DNA of 64,000 nucleotides from the NCBI GenBank assembly GCA_035559995.1, contig DATMAM010000038.1, forward strand, positions 186,001 to 250,000. The letters are read 5' to 3'. The stretch is from DATMAM01 sp035559995 (GTDB lineage: Bacteria; Desulfobacterota; Binatia; UBA9968). Both the position numbers and the translations under genes were made by a program. Within the stretch, counting starts at the first letter, position 1; each line of letters begins with the position of its first letter. Under the pieces are notes generated by a model, which saw nothing but the letters and a program-made list of their open reading frames with translations, was not told the DNA's origin and did not search any database. Of this stretch, positions 16,795 to 25,621 are shown in pieces.

Positions 16795-19359
16795 ATGGAT
16801 TGGTTCTTTTCGATACGGTTTTCGCAGCCGCTGTGCTTCGCGGGCTTGTTGCTCCTGCCGTTGATCTGGCTCGGCTGGCGCGCGAGCGCGCGCGCCGTTC
16901 TTCTCTGGCGCTCGGTGATCTTTGTCCTTTTGCTGGCCGCGCTCGCGGGACCCGAGCGGGTGCGCCCGACGGTGCGCGCGAGCGGCCCGGACGAGGAGCC
17001 CATTGTCGCTCTGGATTTGTCCCGAAGCATCTCCCGGCCGATGCGCGAGTGGATGCGAAAGGCGGTCGCGGAAAGATTTTCGGCCAGCGCGCCCATACGC
17101 TGGCTGGTCTTTGCCGGCGGCGCGCGCGCGGTCGACGATGGGCGAGCCTGGCTGAGCGGCGAAGCTCCGGCCGCCGAAGTACGCCCGGAGCAAACCAACC
17201 TCGAGGCGCTCTTTGCCGAATTGCTCCGCGAGCGCGACAGGGAGCGGAGCGTTTTTCTGCTCACGGACGGCTGGGAAAACGCGGGAGAGATCGAGCGGCT
17301 CTTGCCGGCGCTTGCCGCATCCCGTGTGAAGGTTTTTCCGCTCGTGCCGACCGAGACGATCGGCGTTGCGAACGTGGAAGTTAAAAAAGTCATCGCCCCC
17401 CATCGTGCCGTCGCGGGCGAGTCCGTGACCGTCAAGGTCTTTGTCGAAAATCACAACGCGCGCGAGGTCGAGGGCACGCTCGCGCTCGCGCGAAACGGCC
17501 AGACGGTCAAAGAGGAAAGGCTCAGGCTCAAGCCGGGAAGCCATGTGCTGACCTATCAAAGCTCGGTCAGCGGCGATTCGCTCAACTCGTTTCAGGCGAC
17601 GTTCAGCGCCGCCACGCCAGGCGCGGATTTGTACGGCCACGACAATCGCTCGGTTGCGTGGACGGCGGCGGAAACCAAAGAAAAGGTCCTCCTCCTAAAC
17701 GGACAGCGCGAGCAGGGAAAGTACCTGGAAGAGATTCTGCGCCGGCGCGGCTTTGAGGTCACGGCGGTGAGCCCGAACGGCTCCCCGCCGCCCGCGCCAA
17801 ACGGCTATGCCGTCGTGATTTTCAACAACGTCGAGCGCGAGAGGCTGCCGGGCGCCTATCTCGCGGCGATCGAGCGCCACGTGGCCGCCGGCAACGGCTT
17901 TGTCATGCTCGGCGGCGATCACAGCTTCGGGCCGGGCGGCTACCGCGACACGCCCATCGAGACGGTGCTGCCCGTGGAGCTGCGCGAGCCCAAGAAGGAG
18001 GAAAAAAACCGCGCTTTTGTCCTGGTCATCGACAAGTCCGGGAGCATGCGCGAAGACAACCGGATTTTGTTCGCCCGGGAGGCGGCCAAAGCCATGGTCC
18101 GGCAGCTCAAGGACAACGATCTTCTCGCGGTGGTCGGCTTCGATATTTCGGCTTTTGTCGTCGTCCCCATGGCCCGCGTGGACCGGCTGCGCGGCGATTT
18201 CGATTACCAGATCGATCGGCTGAAACCGGGCGGGCGCACGTATCTTTTGCCGGCGGTGATCGAGGCGAAGCGGCTGCTCGAGAGAGAGCGCGCGGACCAA
18301 AAGCATGTGATCATTCTGAGCGACGGCGAGACCGGCGGCTCGCAAGGAGATTACATCGATCTTGTGTCGGTGATGAAGCAGGAGTCCAAGATTACGGTCT
18401 CGGCGGTCGCGATCGGCGATCAGGCCAACATCCCTCTGCTCAAACGGATCAGCCAGTACGGCGGCGGCTTTTTTCATCACACTTACGATCCCCGGACCTT
18501 GCCGCAGCTCGTCACGCAGCAGGTGCGCGAGCGCCCGCAGCCGGAAAGTCCGGCGGAGCGCGATTATCTGCCGCTGGCGCTGCGCGGCTCGGAGCTGTTG
18601 GCGCAGTTCCGGGAAAGGGCCTATCCGCCGGTTCGAGGCTTTATCGAGACAGAGATCAAACGCGGCGCCGAGCTCGACATCGCGGTGGCGAAGGACGACC
18701 GGCGCTTTCCCCTGCTGGCGTCATGGCGCTATGGCAGGGGCAAGTCCGTAGCATTCGCGACGGATATGCAGGGGCACTGGACGCGAAGCTGGATCCCATG
18801 GAGCGGGCTTCAGGATTTTTGGGGCGCGATCTTCGATTGGCTGCGACCGCCCAGAGAGTCGGTGCCGCCGCATGAGGTGAGAATCAACATCGAGAACGAT
18901 CGGCCGGTTCTCGATCTTTACGTTTTTCAGGAGACAAACGGCGGAAGCCAGTTTCGCTACGAGCTGGCGGGCAGGGGAAGCAAGCACAACGGAATATTGA
19001 AAAGAATCGCCCCGGGACGTTATCAGACCGAGTTGCCGATCTCGGCCCCGGGCGACTACCGCATCGAACTTGCCGAGGTGAAGGGAGCCGAGCGGAAGGC
19101 TTATCCAACCGTCGGTTACACGCTTGCGTTTTCACCGAGAAGCGAGGTCCCCAAGCCGAACGTCAACGTCGCGCTCCTGGAAAAGCTCGCGCGCGCGACC
19201 GGAGGGGAAATCAACCCGGCGCCGAAGTCGCCGGAAAAAACAAACGAGGTGCTTTTTTCAGCCGAACCGCTGCGAACGCCGCTGATCTTCGCCGCCGGGG
19301 TGCTGTTTCTCCTGGAGATCATGTTTAGGAGATTCTTCCCTCCGTTCGCGGCTTATTGA
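16795..19359 (+). CDS. Large vWA / glutamine-amidotransferase-like membrane protein
   Basis: An 854-residue protein with N-terminal membrane helices (about residues 13-27 and 37-50) and a C-terminal one. A first, degenerate vWA-like segment has DLSRSIS. A GATase1-like region (VVIFNNVERERLPGAYLAAI; GFVMLGGDHSFGPGGY) is followed by a second vWA domain with a full MIDAS motif DKSGSM. This arrangement is typical of the last large protein in MoxR/BatA clusters. It would sit in the inner membrane with its domains in the periplasm. Gap to the upstream gene is 3 bp. Confidence 0.88.
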   Translation: MDWFFSIRFSQPLCFAGLLLLPLIWLGWRASARAVLLWRSVIFVLLLAALAGPERVRPTVRASGPDEEPIVALDLSRSISRPMREWMRKAVAERFSASAPIRWLVFAGGARAVDDGRAWLSGEAPAAEVRPEQTNLEALFAELLRERDRERSVFLLTDGWENAGEIERLLPALAASRVKVFPLVPTETIGVANVEVKKVIAPHRAVAGESVTVKVFVENHNAREVEGTLALARNGQTVKEERLRLKPGSHVLTYQSSVSGDSLNSFQATFSAATPGADLYGHDNRSVAWTAAETKEKVLLLNGQREQGKYLEEILRRRGFEVTAVSPNGSPPPAPNGYAVVIFNNVERERLPGAYLAAIERHVAAGNGFVMLGGDHSFGPGGYRDTPIETVLPVELREPKKEEKNRAFVLVIDKSGSMREDNRILFAREAAKAMVRQLKDNDLLAVVGFDISAFVVVPMARVDRLRGDFDYQIDRLKPGGRTYLLPAVIEAKRLLERERADQKHVIILSDGETGGSQGDYIDLVSVMKQESKITVSAVAIGDQANIPLLKRISQYGGGFFHHTYDPRTLPQLVTQQVRERPQPESPAERDYLPLALRGSELLAQFRERAYPPVRGFIETEIKRGAELDIAVAKDDRRFPLLASWRYGRGKSVAFATDMQGHWTRSWIPWSGLQDFWGAIFDWLRPPRESVPPHEVRINIENDRPVLDLYVFQETNGGSQFRYELAGRGSKHNGILKRIAPGRYQTELPISAPGDYRIELAEVKGAERKAYPTVGYTLAFSPRSEVPKPNVNVALLEKLARATGGEINPAPKSPEKTNEVLFSAEPLRTPLIFAAGVLFLLEIMFRRFFPPFAAY

Positions 19360-19445
19360 CGAGGTCACGAGAAGCGAACGGCCTGGAAAGCGCGCGGCGA
19401 CCTGGCAGCGCGCAACGCAAGAACGCAAGGAAAGGAGGCTCTTCG

Positions 19446-19646
19446 ATGAAGAAAGTTGTTATCGAGATGATCCACAACGAGCTTACGGGAGGCAGCAATG
19501 CTGAAATGGGGCTCAAGCTTACGGATCTCATCGTTCAGAGCCTGCGCTGGTGGCACGGGCAGCTGGGTGACAAAGACCCTCTTAAGCTGGACGGCTGGCA
19601 GGTGAAGTCGATTGAAGTGACCGACAGCCGGCGAACCGAGAGCTGA
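19446..19646 (+). CDS. Small conserved hypothetical protein, 66 residues
   Basis: A short protein beginning MKKVVIEMIHNELTGGSN, with WWHGQLG in the middle and no membrane segment or Cys. The ATG at 19446 has a very strong Shine-Dalgarno (AAAGGAGG), so translation is likely. It follows the vWA gene by 86 bp and may be the last gene of that operon. I do not recognise a family and cannot assign a role. Confidence 0.65.
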   Translation: MKKVVIEMIHNELTGGSNAEMGLKLTDLIVQSLRWWHGQLGDKDPLKLDGWQVKSIEVTDSRRTES

Positions 19647-19782
19647 ACCGATTTTCGCCGCGGATGTTTTGGCAAGCGCGTCGACTGTCGGGTAAGCAGG
19701 GTTCTGACGGGGCGGGAAATGCGGTCGAGAGAGAAAACCTGGTTAAGATCTATCTTTTGCCTGATGTAGTTCCTCCCGCCCG

Positions 19783-19899
19783 TTACATCTTTTTGATGCG
19801 CTTTTTTCCTCGGGTCGACAGAATGGGGATGAAAATTCCCAATGAGACTGCAACCGCGACTGCGATCGAAATCGATAAACCGATAATCGCCTGTTCCAC
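19783..19899 (-). CDS. Hidden 38-residue single-span membrane protein
   Basis: A small gene on the strand opposite its neighbours. GTG at 19899 is preceded by GGAGG nine bases upstream. The product starts VEQAIIGLSISIAVAVAVS, has one clear membrane span (about residues 4-26), and ends with a strongly basic tail RGKKRIKKM before TAA. The combination of a good ribosome site, hydrophobic span and positive-inside tail makes it a credible small membrane protein. It lies in an otherwise empty 570-bp interval. Function unknown. Confidence 0.6.
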   Translation of the reverse strand: MEQAIIGLSISIAVAVAVSLGIFIPILSTRGKKRIKKM

Positions 19900-20219
19900 C
19901 TTTTTTATCCTCCGACGGCGCGCGGGAGAGGCGAAATGTGCTCAATCCCACGAGCCGGTAAACGTAGCTTGAGCAGAAATCGTGCCAGGCGAGAACCGCA
20001 CGATTTTACGCTTTCTGTCCAGGGTTGCTCCCTCTGATGGCTCTTTTTTCTGAAACGGCTAGGTGACAGGCTGTCAGGTCCTCGACAAAAGCGGCGGAGT
20101 TCGCCCGAACGTTTGCGATGCCGGTGTTACCGGCACACACCTTTACATGCGTGAGGTCAGGTGCTACTCAGTTGGAGAGAAGGTGTGAGTCGTTTCCCTC
20201 CGGGAAAGCCTTCCTTCCC
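19900..20219. other. Intergenic region before the DUF255 gene
   Basis: I see no gene here. It contains a perfect 7-bp-stem hairpin TGCCGGT/ACCGGCA at 20119-20135 and presumably the promoters of the 38-residue ORF (minus) and the DUF255 gene (plus). No clear -35/-10 pair stands out. Confidence 0.4.
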
Positions 20220-22268
20220 ATGCCTGCCAATCGTCTGATTCACGAAACCAGTCCCTATCTCCTGCAGCACGCGCACAATCCCGTCGATTGGTATCCCTGG
20301 TGCGAGGAGGCGTTTCAGAAGGCCGCGCGTGAAAACAAGCCGATCCTTCTGAGCGTCGGCTATTCCGCCTGTCACTGGTGCCACGTGATGGAGCGGGAGT
20401 GTTTCGAGAACGAAGAGATCGCCGCGCTCATGAACGAGCTTTTCGTCAACATCAAGGTTGATCGCGAGGAGCGGCCGGATATCGACGAGGTCTACATGAG
20501 CGCCGTGCAGATGCTCACGGGACGCGGCGGCTGGCCGATGACGGTTTTTCTCACGCCGGAGGGCAAGCCGTTTTACGGCGGCACTTACTTTCCGCCGCAG
20601 GACCGTTACGGCGTGCCGGGCTTTCCGCGCGTGCTCAGGGCGGTGGCGGAAGCGTATCGGCAGAAACCGCACGATGTCGAGCGCAGCGTGGCGCAAATCG
20701 TGCAGGCGCTCGAACGGAGCGGCGCCTTGCGGACGAGCGGGAAGGCGCCGGGGCCGGATCTGCTGGAAAACGCCGCCGCCCAGTTGGCGCAGGCCTATGA
20801 CGCCGAATACGGCGGGTTCGGCGGCGCGCCGAAATTTCCGAACGCGAGCGTCTTTGCGCTCCTGCTGCGTTACGCGCGCCGATCGCGGGACAAGCGCGCC
20901 TTGGATATGGTCACGCACACGCTGACCCAAATGGCCAAGGGGGGAATTTACGACCACCTCGGGGGCGGGTTTCATCGCTATTCGGTCGACGCGAAATGGC
21001 TGGTGCCGCATTTTGAGAAAATGCTCTACGACAACGCGCAGCTCCTGGCGGTTTACGCGGATGCGTTCCGCATTACTCGAGACGGACTTTTCCAGCGCGT
21101 GGTCGAGGAGACGGCGGACTATCTGCTTCGCGAGATGCTTCACGAGGAAGGCGGATTTTATTCTGCGCAGGACGCCGACAGCGAGGGCGAGGAGGGGAAG
21201 TTTTTTGTCTGGACGCCGGCCGAGATCGCGAGCGTGTTGGGCGAAGAGAAGGCGGAAATATTCGGTCGCGTTTACGACGTTAGCGAATTGGGAAATTTCG
21301 AGGGCAGGAGCATCCTGCATCCGATTTTGACGCCCGCGCAGGCGGCGCGTTATTTCAACAAAAGCGTCGAGGAGATCGAAGCGCTGCTTGCCGCCGCCAG
21401 GGCGGAGCTTTTTGCGGCGCGCGAAAAGCGCGCCAAACCGTTTCGCGACGAGAAGATCCTCGCCTCCTGGAACGGCCTGGCGCTTTCCGGCCTGGCCGGC
21501 GCGTACCGGATCACCGGCGCGGAACGGTATCGCGCCGCGGCCGGAAAAACCGTCGACCTGGTCTTGGGTCGGATGTTCCGCGACGGTTTTCTTTTCCACT
21601 CGTACAAGGACGGTCGGGCAGGGATCGAAGGATTCCTCGACGATTATGCCTTTTTGATCGTCGGGCTCTTGGACCTCTATGAGGCGACGCTGGACCGCTC
21701 GCTGCTCGGCCGCGGCGCGGAGCTTGCGGCGATCATGGTGCGGGAGTTCTGGGACGAAGAGGGAGGAGCTTTCTTTTTCACCGGCAAATCGGGCGAACCG
21801 TTGATCACGCGCACAAAGCCCACGTTCGACGGCTCCGTGCCTTCGGGAAACTCGATGGCCGTCATGGGCCTGCTCCGGCTGTACCACTACACCGGGAACG
21901 AAGATTATCTGCGCAAAGCGGAACAGACGCTGCGCCTGTTTCATGATCTGATGGAGCAGCAGCCGTTCGGCTGCGCCGAGATGCTGTCGGCGCTGGATTT
22001 TTATCTCGAAAAGCCGAAGGAGATCGTCGTTGTCGGCGAAAAGAGCGATCCCGCAACCCGGGATCTACTGACGGGGATCCGCCTGACCTACCTTCCCAAC
22101 CAGACGCTTCACGTCTTTTCGCCCGCTGAGCCGCTGCGCGAAGCGTCGCCGCTCCTCGAGGGCAAAGGCCAGCTTGACGGAAAGCCGACCGTCTATGTCT
22201 GCCATGGCTTTACCTGCTCGCGGCCGGTGACGGAGTGGGAAGAGCTGAAAGAAATATTGGCACAGTAG
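20220..22268 (+). CDS. DUF255 thioredoxin-like / glycosidase-fold protein (YyaL/SSP411 family)
   Basis: A 682-residue member of the YyaL/spermatogenesis-associated protein 20 family. The N-terminal thioredoxin-like domain (about residues 1-165) has NRLIHETSPYLLQHAHNPVDW and a CHWC motif (C51, C54). The rest is an (alpha/alpha)6-barrel-like region with GGIYDHLGGGFHRYSVD, FEKMLYDNAQL and FYSAQDADSEGEEGKFFVW. ATG at 20220 is chosen because homology begins there. The protein lacks a signal peptide and should be cytoplasmic. Its biochemical role is unresolved; a redox or sugar-modifying function has been proposed for the family. Confidence 0.93.
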   Translation: MPANRLIHETSPYLLQHAHNPVDWYPWCEEAFQKAARENKPILLSVGYSACHWCHVMERECFENEEIAALMNELFVNIKVDREERPDIDEVYMSAVQMLTGRGGWPMTVFLTPEGKPFYGGTYFPPQDRYGVPGFPRVLRAVAEAYRQKPHDVERSVAQIVQALERSGALRTSGKAPGPDLLENAAAQLAQAYDAEYGGFGGAPKFPNASVFALLLRYARRSRDKRALDMVTHTLTQMAKGGIYDHLGGGFHRYSVDAKWLVPHFEKMLYDNAQLLAVYADAFRITRDGLFQRVVEETADYLLREMLHEEGGFYSAQDADSEGEEGKFFVWTPAEIASVLGEEKAEIFGRVYDVSELGNFEGRSILHPILTPAQAARYFNKSVEEIEALLAAARAELFAAREKRAKPFRDEKILASWNGLALSGLAGAYRITGAERYRAAAGKTVDLVLGRMFRDGFLFHSYKDGRAGIEGFLDDYAFLIVGLLDLYEATLDRSLLGRGAELAAIMVREFWDEEGGAFFFTGKSGEPLITRTKPTFDGSVPSGNSMAVMGLLRLYHYTGNEDYLRKAEQTLRLFHDLMEQQPFGCAEMLSALDFYLEKPKEIVVVGEKSDPATRDLLTGIRLTYLPNQTLHVFSPAEPLREASPLLEGKGQLDGKPTVYVCHGFTCSRPVTEWEELKEILAQ

Positions 22269-22333
22269 GCGCCGGGAGGTTTTGCGCTGGGCTGACCCTC
22301 ACGATCTCGTTGCGTTTCTCCCGCTGACGCAAG

Positions 22334-22888
22334 TCAGTCTTTGAAGGCGTGGTTCTGCAAAAAAGTTTCTGCGTCCCTTTCGGCGAAAAAGACAAGCCGG
22401 ACTTCCTCTAGCGATGCGTCGCTTTCCAGGAAGCTCGCGATCGCCTTAGACGAAACCCGCGCCGCTTCAGCCGGCGGATAGCCATACACCCCGGTGGAAA
22501 TCGCCGGGAAGGCAATGCTCTTCAATCCCTTCTCGGCGGCAAGCTTAAGCGAGTTTCGATAACAGCTTGCGAGCAGCTCCGCTTTGTCTTTGCCGCCGCG
22601 GCCGTAAACCGGCCCGACGGTATGGATCACGTGCCGGGCAGGCATTTTTCCCGCCGTTGTGATCACCGCCTCCCCGGTGGGCAGGCCGTCGGGATAGCGA
22701 GTGGCGCGGATTTGCTTGCATTCCTCTAAGATCGCCGGGCCGCCGGCGCGGTGAATCGCGCCGTCCACGCCGCCGCCTCCCAAAAGCGTGCTGTTCGCGG
22801 CGTTGACGACGGCGTCGACATCCTCTTTCGTGATATCTCCCACGCCGACAACGACCCGCCCGCCGAGAAACCGCTTGATCTCAGTCAT
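22334..22888 (-). CDS. Macrodomain protein (ADP-ribosyl / O-acetyl-ADP-ribose deacetylase type)
   Basis: A 184-residue MacroD-type domain. Visible are VGDITKEDVDAVVNAANS, the ligand loop LLGGGGVDGAIHRAGG, HTVGPVYG and the second loop AFPAISTGVYGYP. Members hydrolyse O-acetyl-ADP-ribose or remove mono-ADP-ribose from proteins. The length and motif set are standard for a single-domain bacterial enzyme. It lies 30 bp downstream of the HNH gene on the same strand, so the two may be co-transcribed. No partner ADP-ribosyltransferase is visible nearby. Confidence 0.93.
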   Translation of the reverse strand: MTEIKRFLGGRVVVGVGDITKEDVDAVVNAANSTLLGGGGVDGAIHRAGGPAILEECKQIRATRYPDGLPTGEAVITTAGKMPARHVIHTVGPVYGRGGKDKAELLASCYRNSLKLAAEKGLKSIAFPAISTGVYGYPPAEAARVSSKAIASFLESDASLEEVRLVFFAERDAETFLQNHAFKD

Positions 22889-22918
22889 CGTTCAGTTCGT
22901 TTACCGCTCTGCCGTCGC

Positions 22919-23209
22919 TCACGCCTGGCGCGTCAGGTACTCTTCCCAGTCCATCAGCAGCGCGTGCTTTTTCTTGTGGTTGCATGCCTTGCAGGCCGGG
23001 ACGACATTTCCCTTGGTGCTTTTTCCGCCGCGAACCAGGGGCACGATGTGGTCCATCGTGAGCTCGCGCGGCGGGAATTTCCGGCCGCAGTAATGGCAGA
23101 TGCCGCTTGCGCGGCGCCTCTTCCACCATTGCGTTTTGCGCAACGCCCGCGCGCGCTCGCGCTCCCGCCGGATGTCTTGTTCGGTGAGGTCGCTGAGAAA
23201 GCCCTCCAT
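22919..23209 (-). CDS. Small HNH endonuclease
   Basis: A 96-residue stand-alone HNH nuclease. The zinc-binding pairs are Cys38/Cys41 (CHYCG) and Cys73/Cys76 (CKACN); the catalytic HNH core is MDHIVPLVRGG with Asp53-His54 and Asn77. The basic N-terminal helix (RRERERARALRKTQWWKRR) probably contacts DNA. Such small HNH proteins are widespread in chromosomes and phages and their roles are mostly unknown. ATG at 23209. Neighbouring macrodomain gene shares strand and close spacing. Confidence 0.88.
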   Translation of the reverse strand: MEGFLSDLTEQDIRRERERARALRKTQWWKRRRASGICHYCGRKFPPRELTMDHIVPLVRGGKSTKGNVVPACKACNHKKKHALLMDWEEYLTRQA

Positions 23210-23311
23210 ACGGTCAAAAATCTAACAGCGCCTGGCCTCCTAAGCAACGGCCGTTTCGGCTGGGGAACGAGCGCGGACTAGGGTGGCTTTTGCGCTGCGG
23301 GGCTAGCCAAG

Positions 23312-23503
23312 CTAGCGGTACCAGCGCCGCAGAAATTTCAAGTAGAGGCCGAAGCCGCCGGCGACGATAAGATAGAGAACCGATCGCGCTGAAGCCCAGA
23401 TTTCCCCCGTTTTCCAAAACTGGTTCAGCTCCCAGAGCGCGAGAAAGACGAAAAAGACGATTGCGGCTGAAATCAGGATACGGTGCGCCGTGAGCAAGGT
23501 CAT
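23312..23503 (-). CDS. Small two-span membrane protein
   Basis: A 63-residue protein with two hydrophobic segments (about residues 9-25 and 40-56) and a basic C-terminus RRWYR. The ATG at 23503 is plausible, although no strong ribosome site is seen. No family recognised. It lies upstream of the HNH-macrodomain pair on the same strand with about 100 bp between. Confidence 0.5.
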   Translation of the reverse strand: MTLLTAHRILISAAIVFFVFLALWELNQFWKTGEIWASARSVLYLIVAGGFGLYLKFLRRWYR

Positions 23504-23645
23504 GGGCCCAGGCTACAAGGGCCTTTCCCCTCAAGCAACAGCCGATCCCGAAAGCGGGCTGGCCGGGGCTCAAGCGCGTGTTGTCCCTCTTCTTTGCTCT
23601 GTTATACTAACACCGCTTCAATCGACAGCTCGGAGGAAGCTAACC

Positions 23646-24020
23646 ATGCGCGAAGCCGTGCGTACCAGCGCCGCTCCCAAGGCGATTGGTCCTTACGAAC
23701 AAGCGATTAAAATAAACGGATTTATCTATACCGCGGGGCAGATCGGGCTCGACCCCAAAACGGGCAAGCTGGTGGAGGGCGGGATTGCCGCCGAGGCGAG
23801 ACAGGTCCTGGAAAACTTAAAAGCCGTTTTGGAAGCCGCAGGATCATCGATGGATCAGGTTGTCAAGGCAACGGTTTTCCTGAAGAACATGAACGACTTT
23901 GCCATCGTGAACGAGATCTACGAAGAGTACCTGGGACACGCGCGGCCGGCGCGCTCGACCGTCGCCGTGGCCGAGTTGCCGCGCGGGGCGCTGATCGAAG
24001 TCGATCTGGTGGCCGTCTAA
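23646..24020 (+). CDS. ridA: RidA-family enamine/imine deaminase
   Basis: RidA proteins hydrolyse reactive enamines and imines such as 2-aminoacrylate, releasing ammonia. The 124-residue product has all the family marks: SAAPKAIGPYEQAI, YTAGQIGLDP, the C-terminal signature with the catalytic Arg103 (ARPARSTV) and Glu118 (ALIEVDLVAV). ATG at 23646 has GGAGG nine bases upstream. Forms a cytoplasmic trimer in known members. It stands alone, just upstream of tRNA-Gly. Confidence 0.95.
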   Translation: MREAVRTSAAPKAIGPYEQAIKINGFIYTAGQIGLDPKTGKLVEGGIAAEARQVLENLKAVLEAAGSSMDQVVKATVFLKNMNDFAIVNEIYEEYLGHARPARSTVAVAELPRGALIEVDLVAV

Positions 24021-24087
24021 CGTATTCGTCGTTGACAGGGAAGGATTAATCGCCTATCTACTGATTAGCTCTGCCGCGCTAACCTGA

Positions 24088-24162
<75 letters not shown>

Positions 24163-24356
24163 AAATTCCTTCGTAAAATCACTTACTTGCAAGTGCCATT
24201 TTTTGGAGGGTTTTGGCCAGAAAATCGAAAAGTGCCCAAAACGTGCCCAAGCCAAAAGTAAAAGCACACAAAAATGGCCCTGAGTTTTCTTTCCTTGATC
24301 GATCAGAGAAAGTAATTTCCCGTCGGTTCCCGTTCTGGTTATCCCCTAAAACGCGG

Positions 24357-24385
24357 TTGACACTGTGTAGCCAATTGGCTACACA
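24357..24385 (+). promoter_or_regulatory. Promoter with 22-bp operator palindrome of the TA module
   Basis: A perfect -35 TTGACA (24357-24362) is followed, after exactly 17 bp, by a -10-like TACACA (24380-24385). A perfect 22-bp inverted repeat with half-site TGTGTAGCCAA fills 24364-24385, covering the spacer and -10. This is the usual layout for autorepression by an antitoxin. The toxin ATG follows at 24398. Confidence 0.7.
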
Positions 24386-24397
24386 GAATTTTCGACG

Positions 24398-24706
24398 ATG
24401 CCAGAAGTTGTTCCGAGGACAGTCGAGACCTATGTGACACGAGATGGCAAAGACGTATTTCAGAAATGGCTGGATGGCTTGGCCGATCTGCGGGCAAAAG
24501 CACTGATAGATAAGACAGTGGCAAAAGTGCGGCTGGGCAACCTGGGACAACATAAATCCGTCGGCGAGGGCGTCCAGGAGATTGTTTTGGATTATGGACC
24601 GGGGTACCGAATCTACTTCGGTGAACATGGACCGACACGGGTCATTTTACTATGCGGCAGCACGAAAAAGAGGCAGGAACGAGCGATCAAGGAAGCAAGA
24701 CAATAA
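24398..24706 (+). CDS. RelE/HigB-type toxin (putative addiction-module killer)
   Basis: A 102-residue protein of the HigB-like RelE/ParE superfamily. Family marks are the FQKWLDGL segment, KVRLGNLGQHKSVGEGVQE, YRIYFGEHG and LLCGSTKKRQERAIKEA. Relatives are ribosome-dependent mRNA interferases. It sits first in a toxin-then-antitoxin pair, as in higBA, directly behind a promoter with a palindromic operator. A 24-bp tandem duplication spans its last codons and stop. Confidence 0.88.
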   Translation: MPEVVPRTVETYVTRDGKDVFQKWLDGLADLRAKALIDKTVAKVRLGNLGQHKSVGEGVQEIVLDYGPGYRIYFGEHGPTRVILLCGSTKKRQERAIKEARQ

Positions 24707-24730
24707 GCGATCAAGGAAGCAAGACAATAT
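24683..24730 (+). repeat. 24-bp tandem duplication at the toxin stop
   Basis: Copies at 24683-24706 and 24707-24730 agree at 23 of 24 positions (core GCGATCAAGGAAGCAAGAC). The first copy encodes the toxin's last residues and its stop; the second lies in the spacer before the antitoxin. It is a recent slippage-type duplication that lengthened the toxin-antitoxin gap. Confidence 0.85.
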
Positions 24731-24759
24731 TGGAGGGATTGGAAAGAAAGGACAATGAA

Positions 24760-25095
24760 ATGAAAAGCAAACAAAAAAAAGTTTATCCGGCCAGCAGAGC
24801 CTACGAGGAAGGTTTGGACAAGCGCCTGAAAAACCCGGAATACGCAATCGGATATCTCAACGCTATTCTTCAGGAAAATGACCCAGATCTTTTACTCTTG
24901 GGGCTTCGAGACGTCGCACGAGCCCATGGCTTTACGCATATCGCTGAATCTACGGGACTCAATCGTGAAAGCCTCTATAAAGCGCTTTCCAAGGGCAGGA
25001 ATCCAAGAATCGGGACTGTCATGGATGTTTTATCAGCGATGGGTTGCCGTATTAGGTTAGAGTCGGCCAGAAAAACAAGGCGCAAGGCGGCGTGA
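24760..25095 (+). CDS. Antitoxin with HTH (addiction-module antidote, HigA-like)
   Basis: A 111-residue protein from ATG 24760 (AAAGGA lies 11 bases upstream; the frame is open upstream but carries only the duplicated repeat). The HTH covers HIAESTGLNRESLYKALS, and the flanking AIGYLNAILQENDP and DVLSAMGCRI are typical of the antidote proteins paired with HigB-like killers. It should neutralise the toxin and repress the palindromic operator upstream of the toxin gene. C-terminal tail is basic. Confidence 0.88.
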   Translation: MKSKQKKVYPASRAYEEGLDKRLKNPEYAIGYLNAILQENDPDLLLLGLRDVARAHGFTHIAESTGLNRESLYKALSKGRNPRIGTVMDVLSAMGCRIRLESARKTRRKAA

Positions 25096-25182
25096 CTCAC
25101 TGAGAAACCAACCTGCATCGTGGATGGGAAGGGTGATTTCCTCCCAGCGAGTGCAGCCGTCACTTAAGCAGTCGCCTTTAAA

Positions 25183-25584
25183 TCAGCTTGGGGGAAGCTC
25201 TTTAATAACAATCTGGGGAATTCGTGCTACTTGATTGTGAAGATGTTCCGGCTGGAGATGAGCGTAAAGCTGCGTTACCTGCTCAAAGGTGTGGCCCATT
25301 AGCTTGGCGATTTCGTACAGGCTCACCCCGGCCATGGCAAGATAGGCTCCGAAGGAATGCCGAAGCGTGTGAAAGGGACGAGCGGAACTCAGCCCGGCTT
25401 TTCTGTACGCGCTTCGTAATGCTCTCTCCACAGACGCGACTTGTTCGCCTTTATACGTCACGACGTATTCCGAGCGACCTTCCTTATGGAAGCGTACTCG
25501 CGCGGAGTAGGTGTTACGCGACCATAAAAGGATTTTCTTCAGGTCCTTGTGAAGCCCAACGCTTCGATTCCGATAATTCTTGGT
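25183..25584 (-). pseudogene. Tyrosine recombinase/integrase, C-terminal remnant
   Basis: About 130 residues of a phage-type integrase catalytic domain. The active-site segment FHTLRHSFGAYLAMAG, then IAKLMGHT and TQLYAHLQP with the nucleophile Tyr, are intact. The frame is closed upstream by TAA at 25585-25587, and the N-terminal arm and core-binding domains and the first catalytic Arg region are missing. It lies about 1 kb from tRNA-Gly with the TA genes between, so it is a leftover of an element integrated at the tRNA. Confidence 0.8.
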
Positions 25585-25621
25585 TTAAAATCCCTCGGCG
25601 TTCCGGATGAGCCGGCGGTCA

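Noticed and set aside
20157..21944. A 595-codon open frame on the minus strand opposite the DUF255 gene
   Set aside because: The plus-strand DUF255 protein has strong family motifs through the whole interval. The antisense frame is Arg-rich, lacks any recognisable motif, and is a high-GC shadow.
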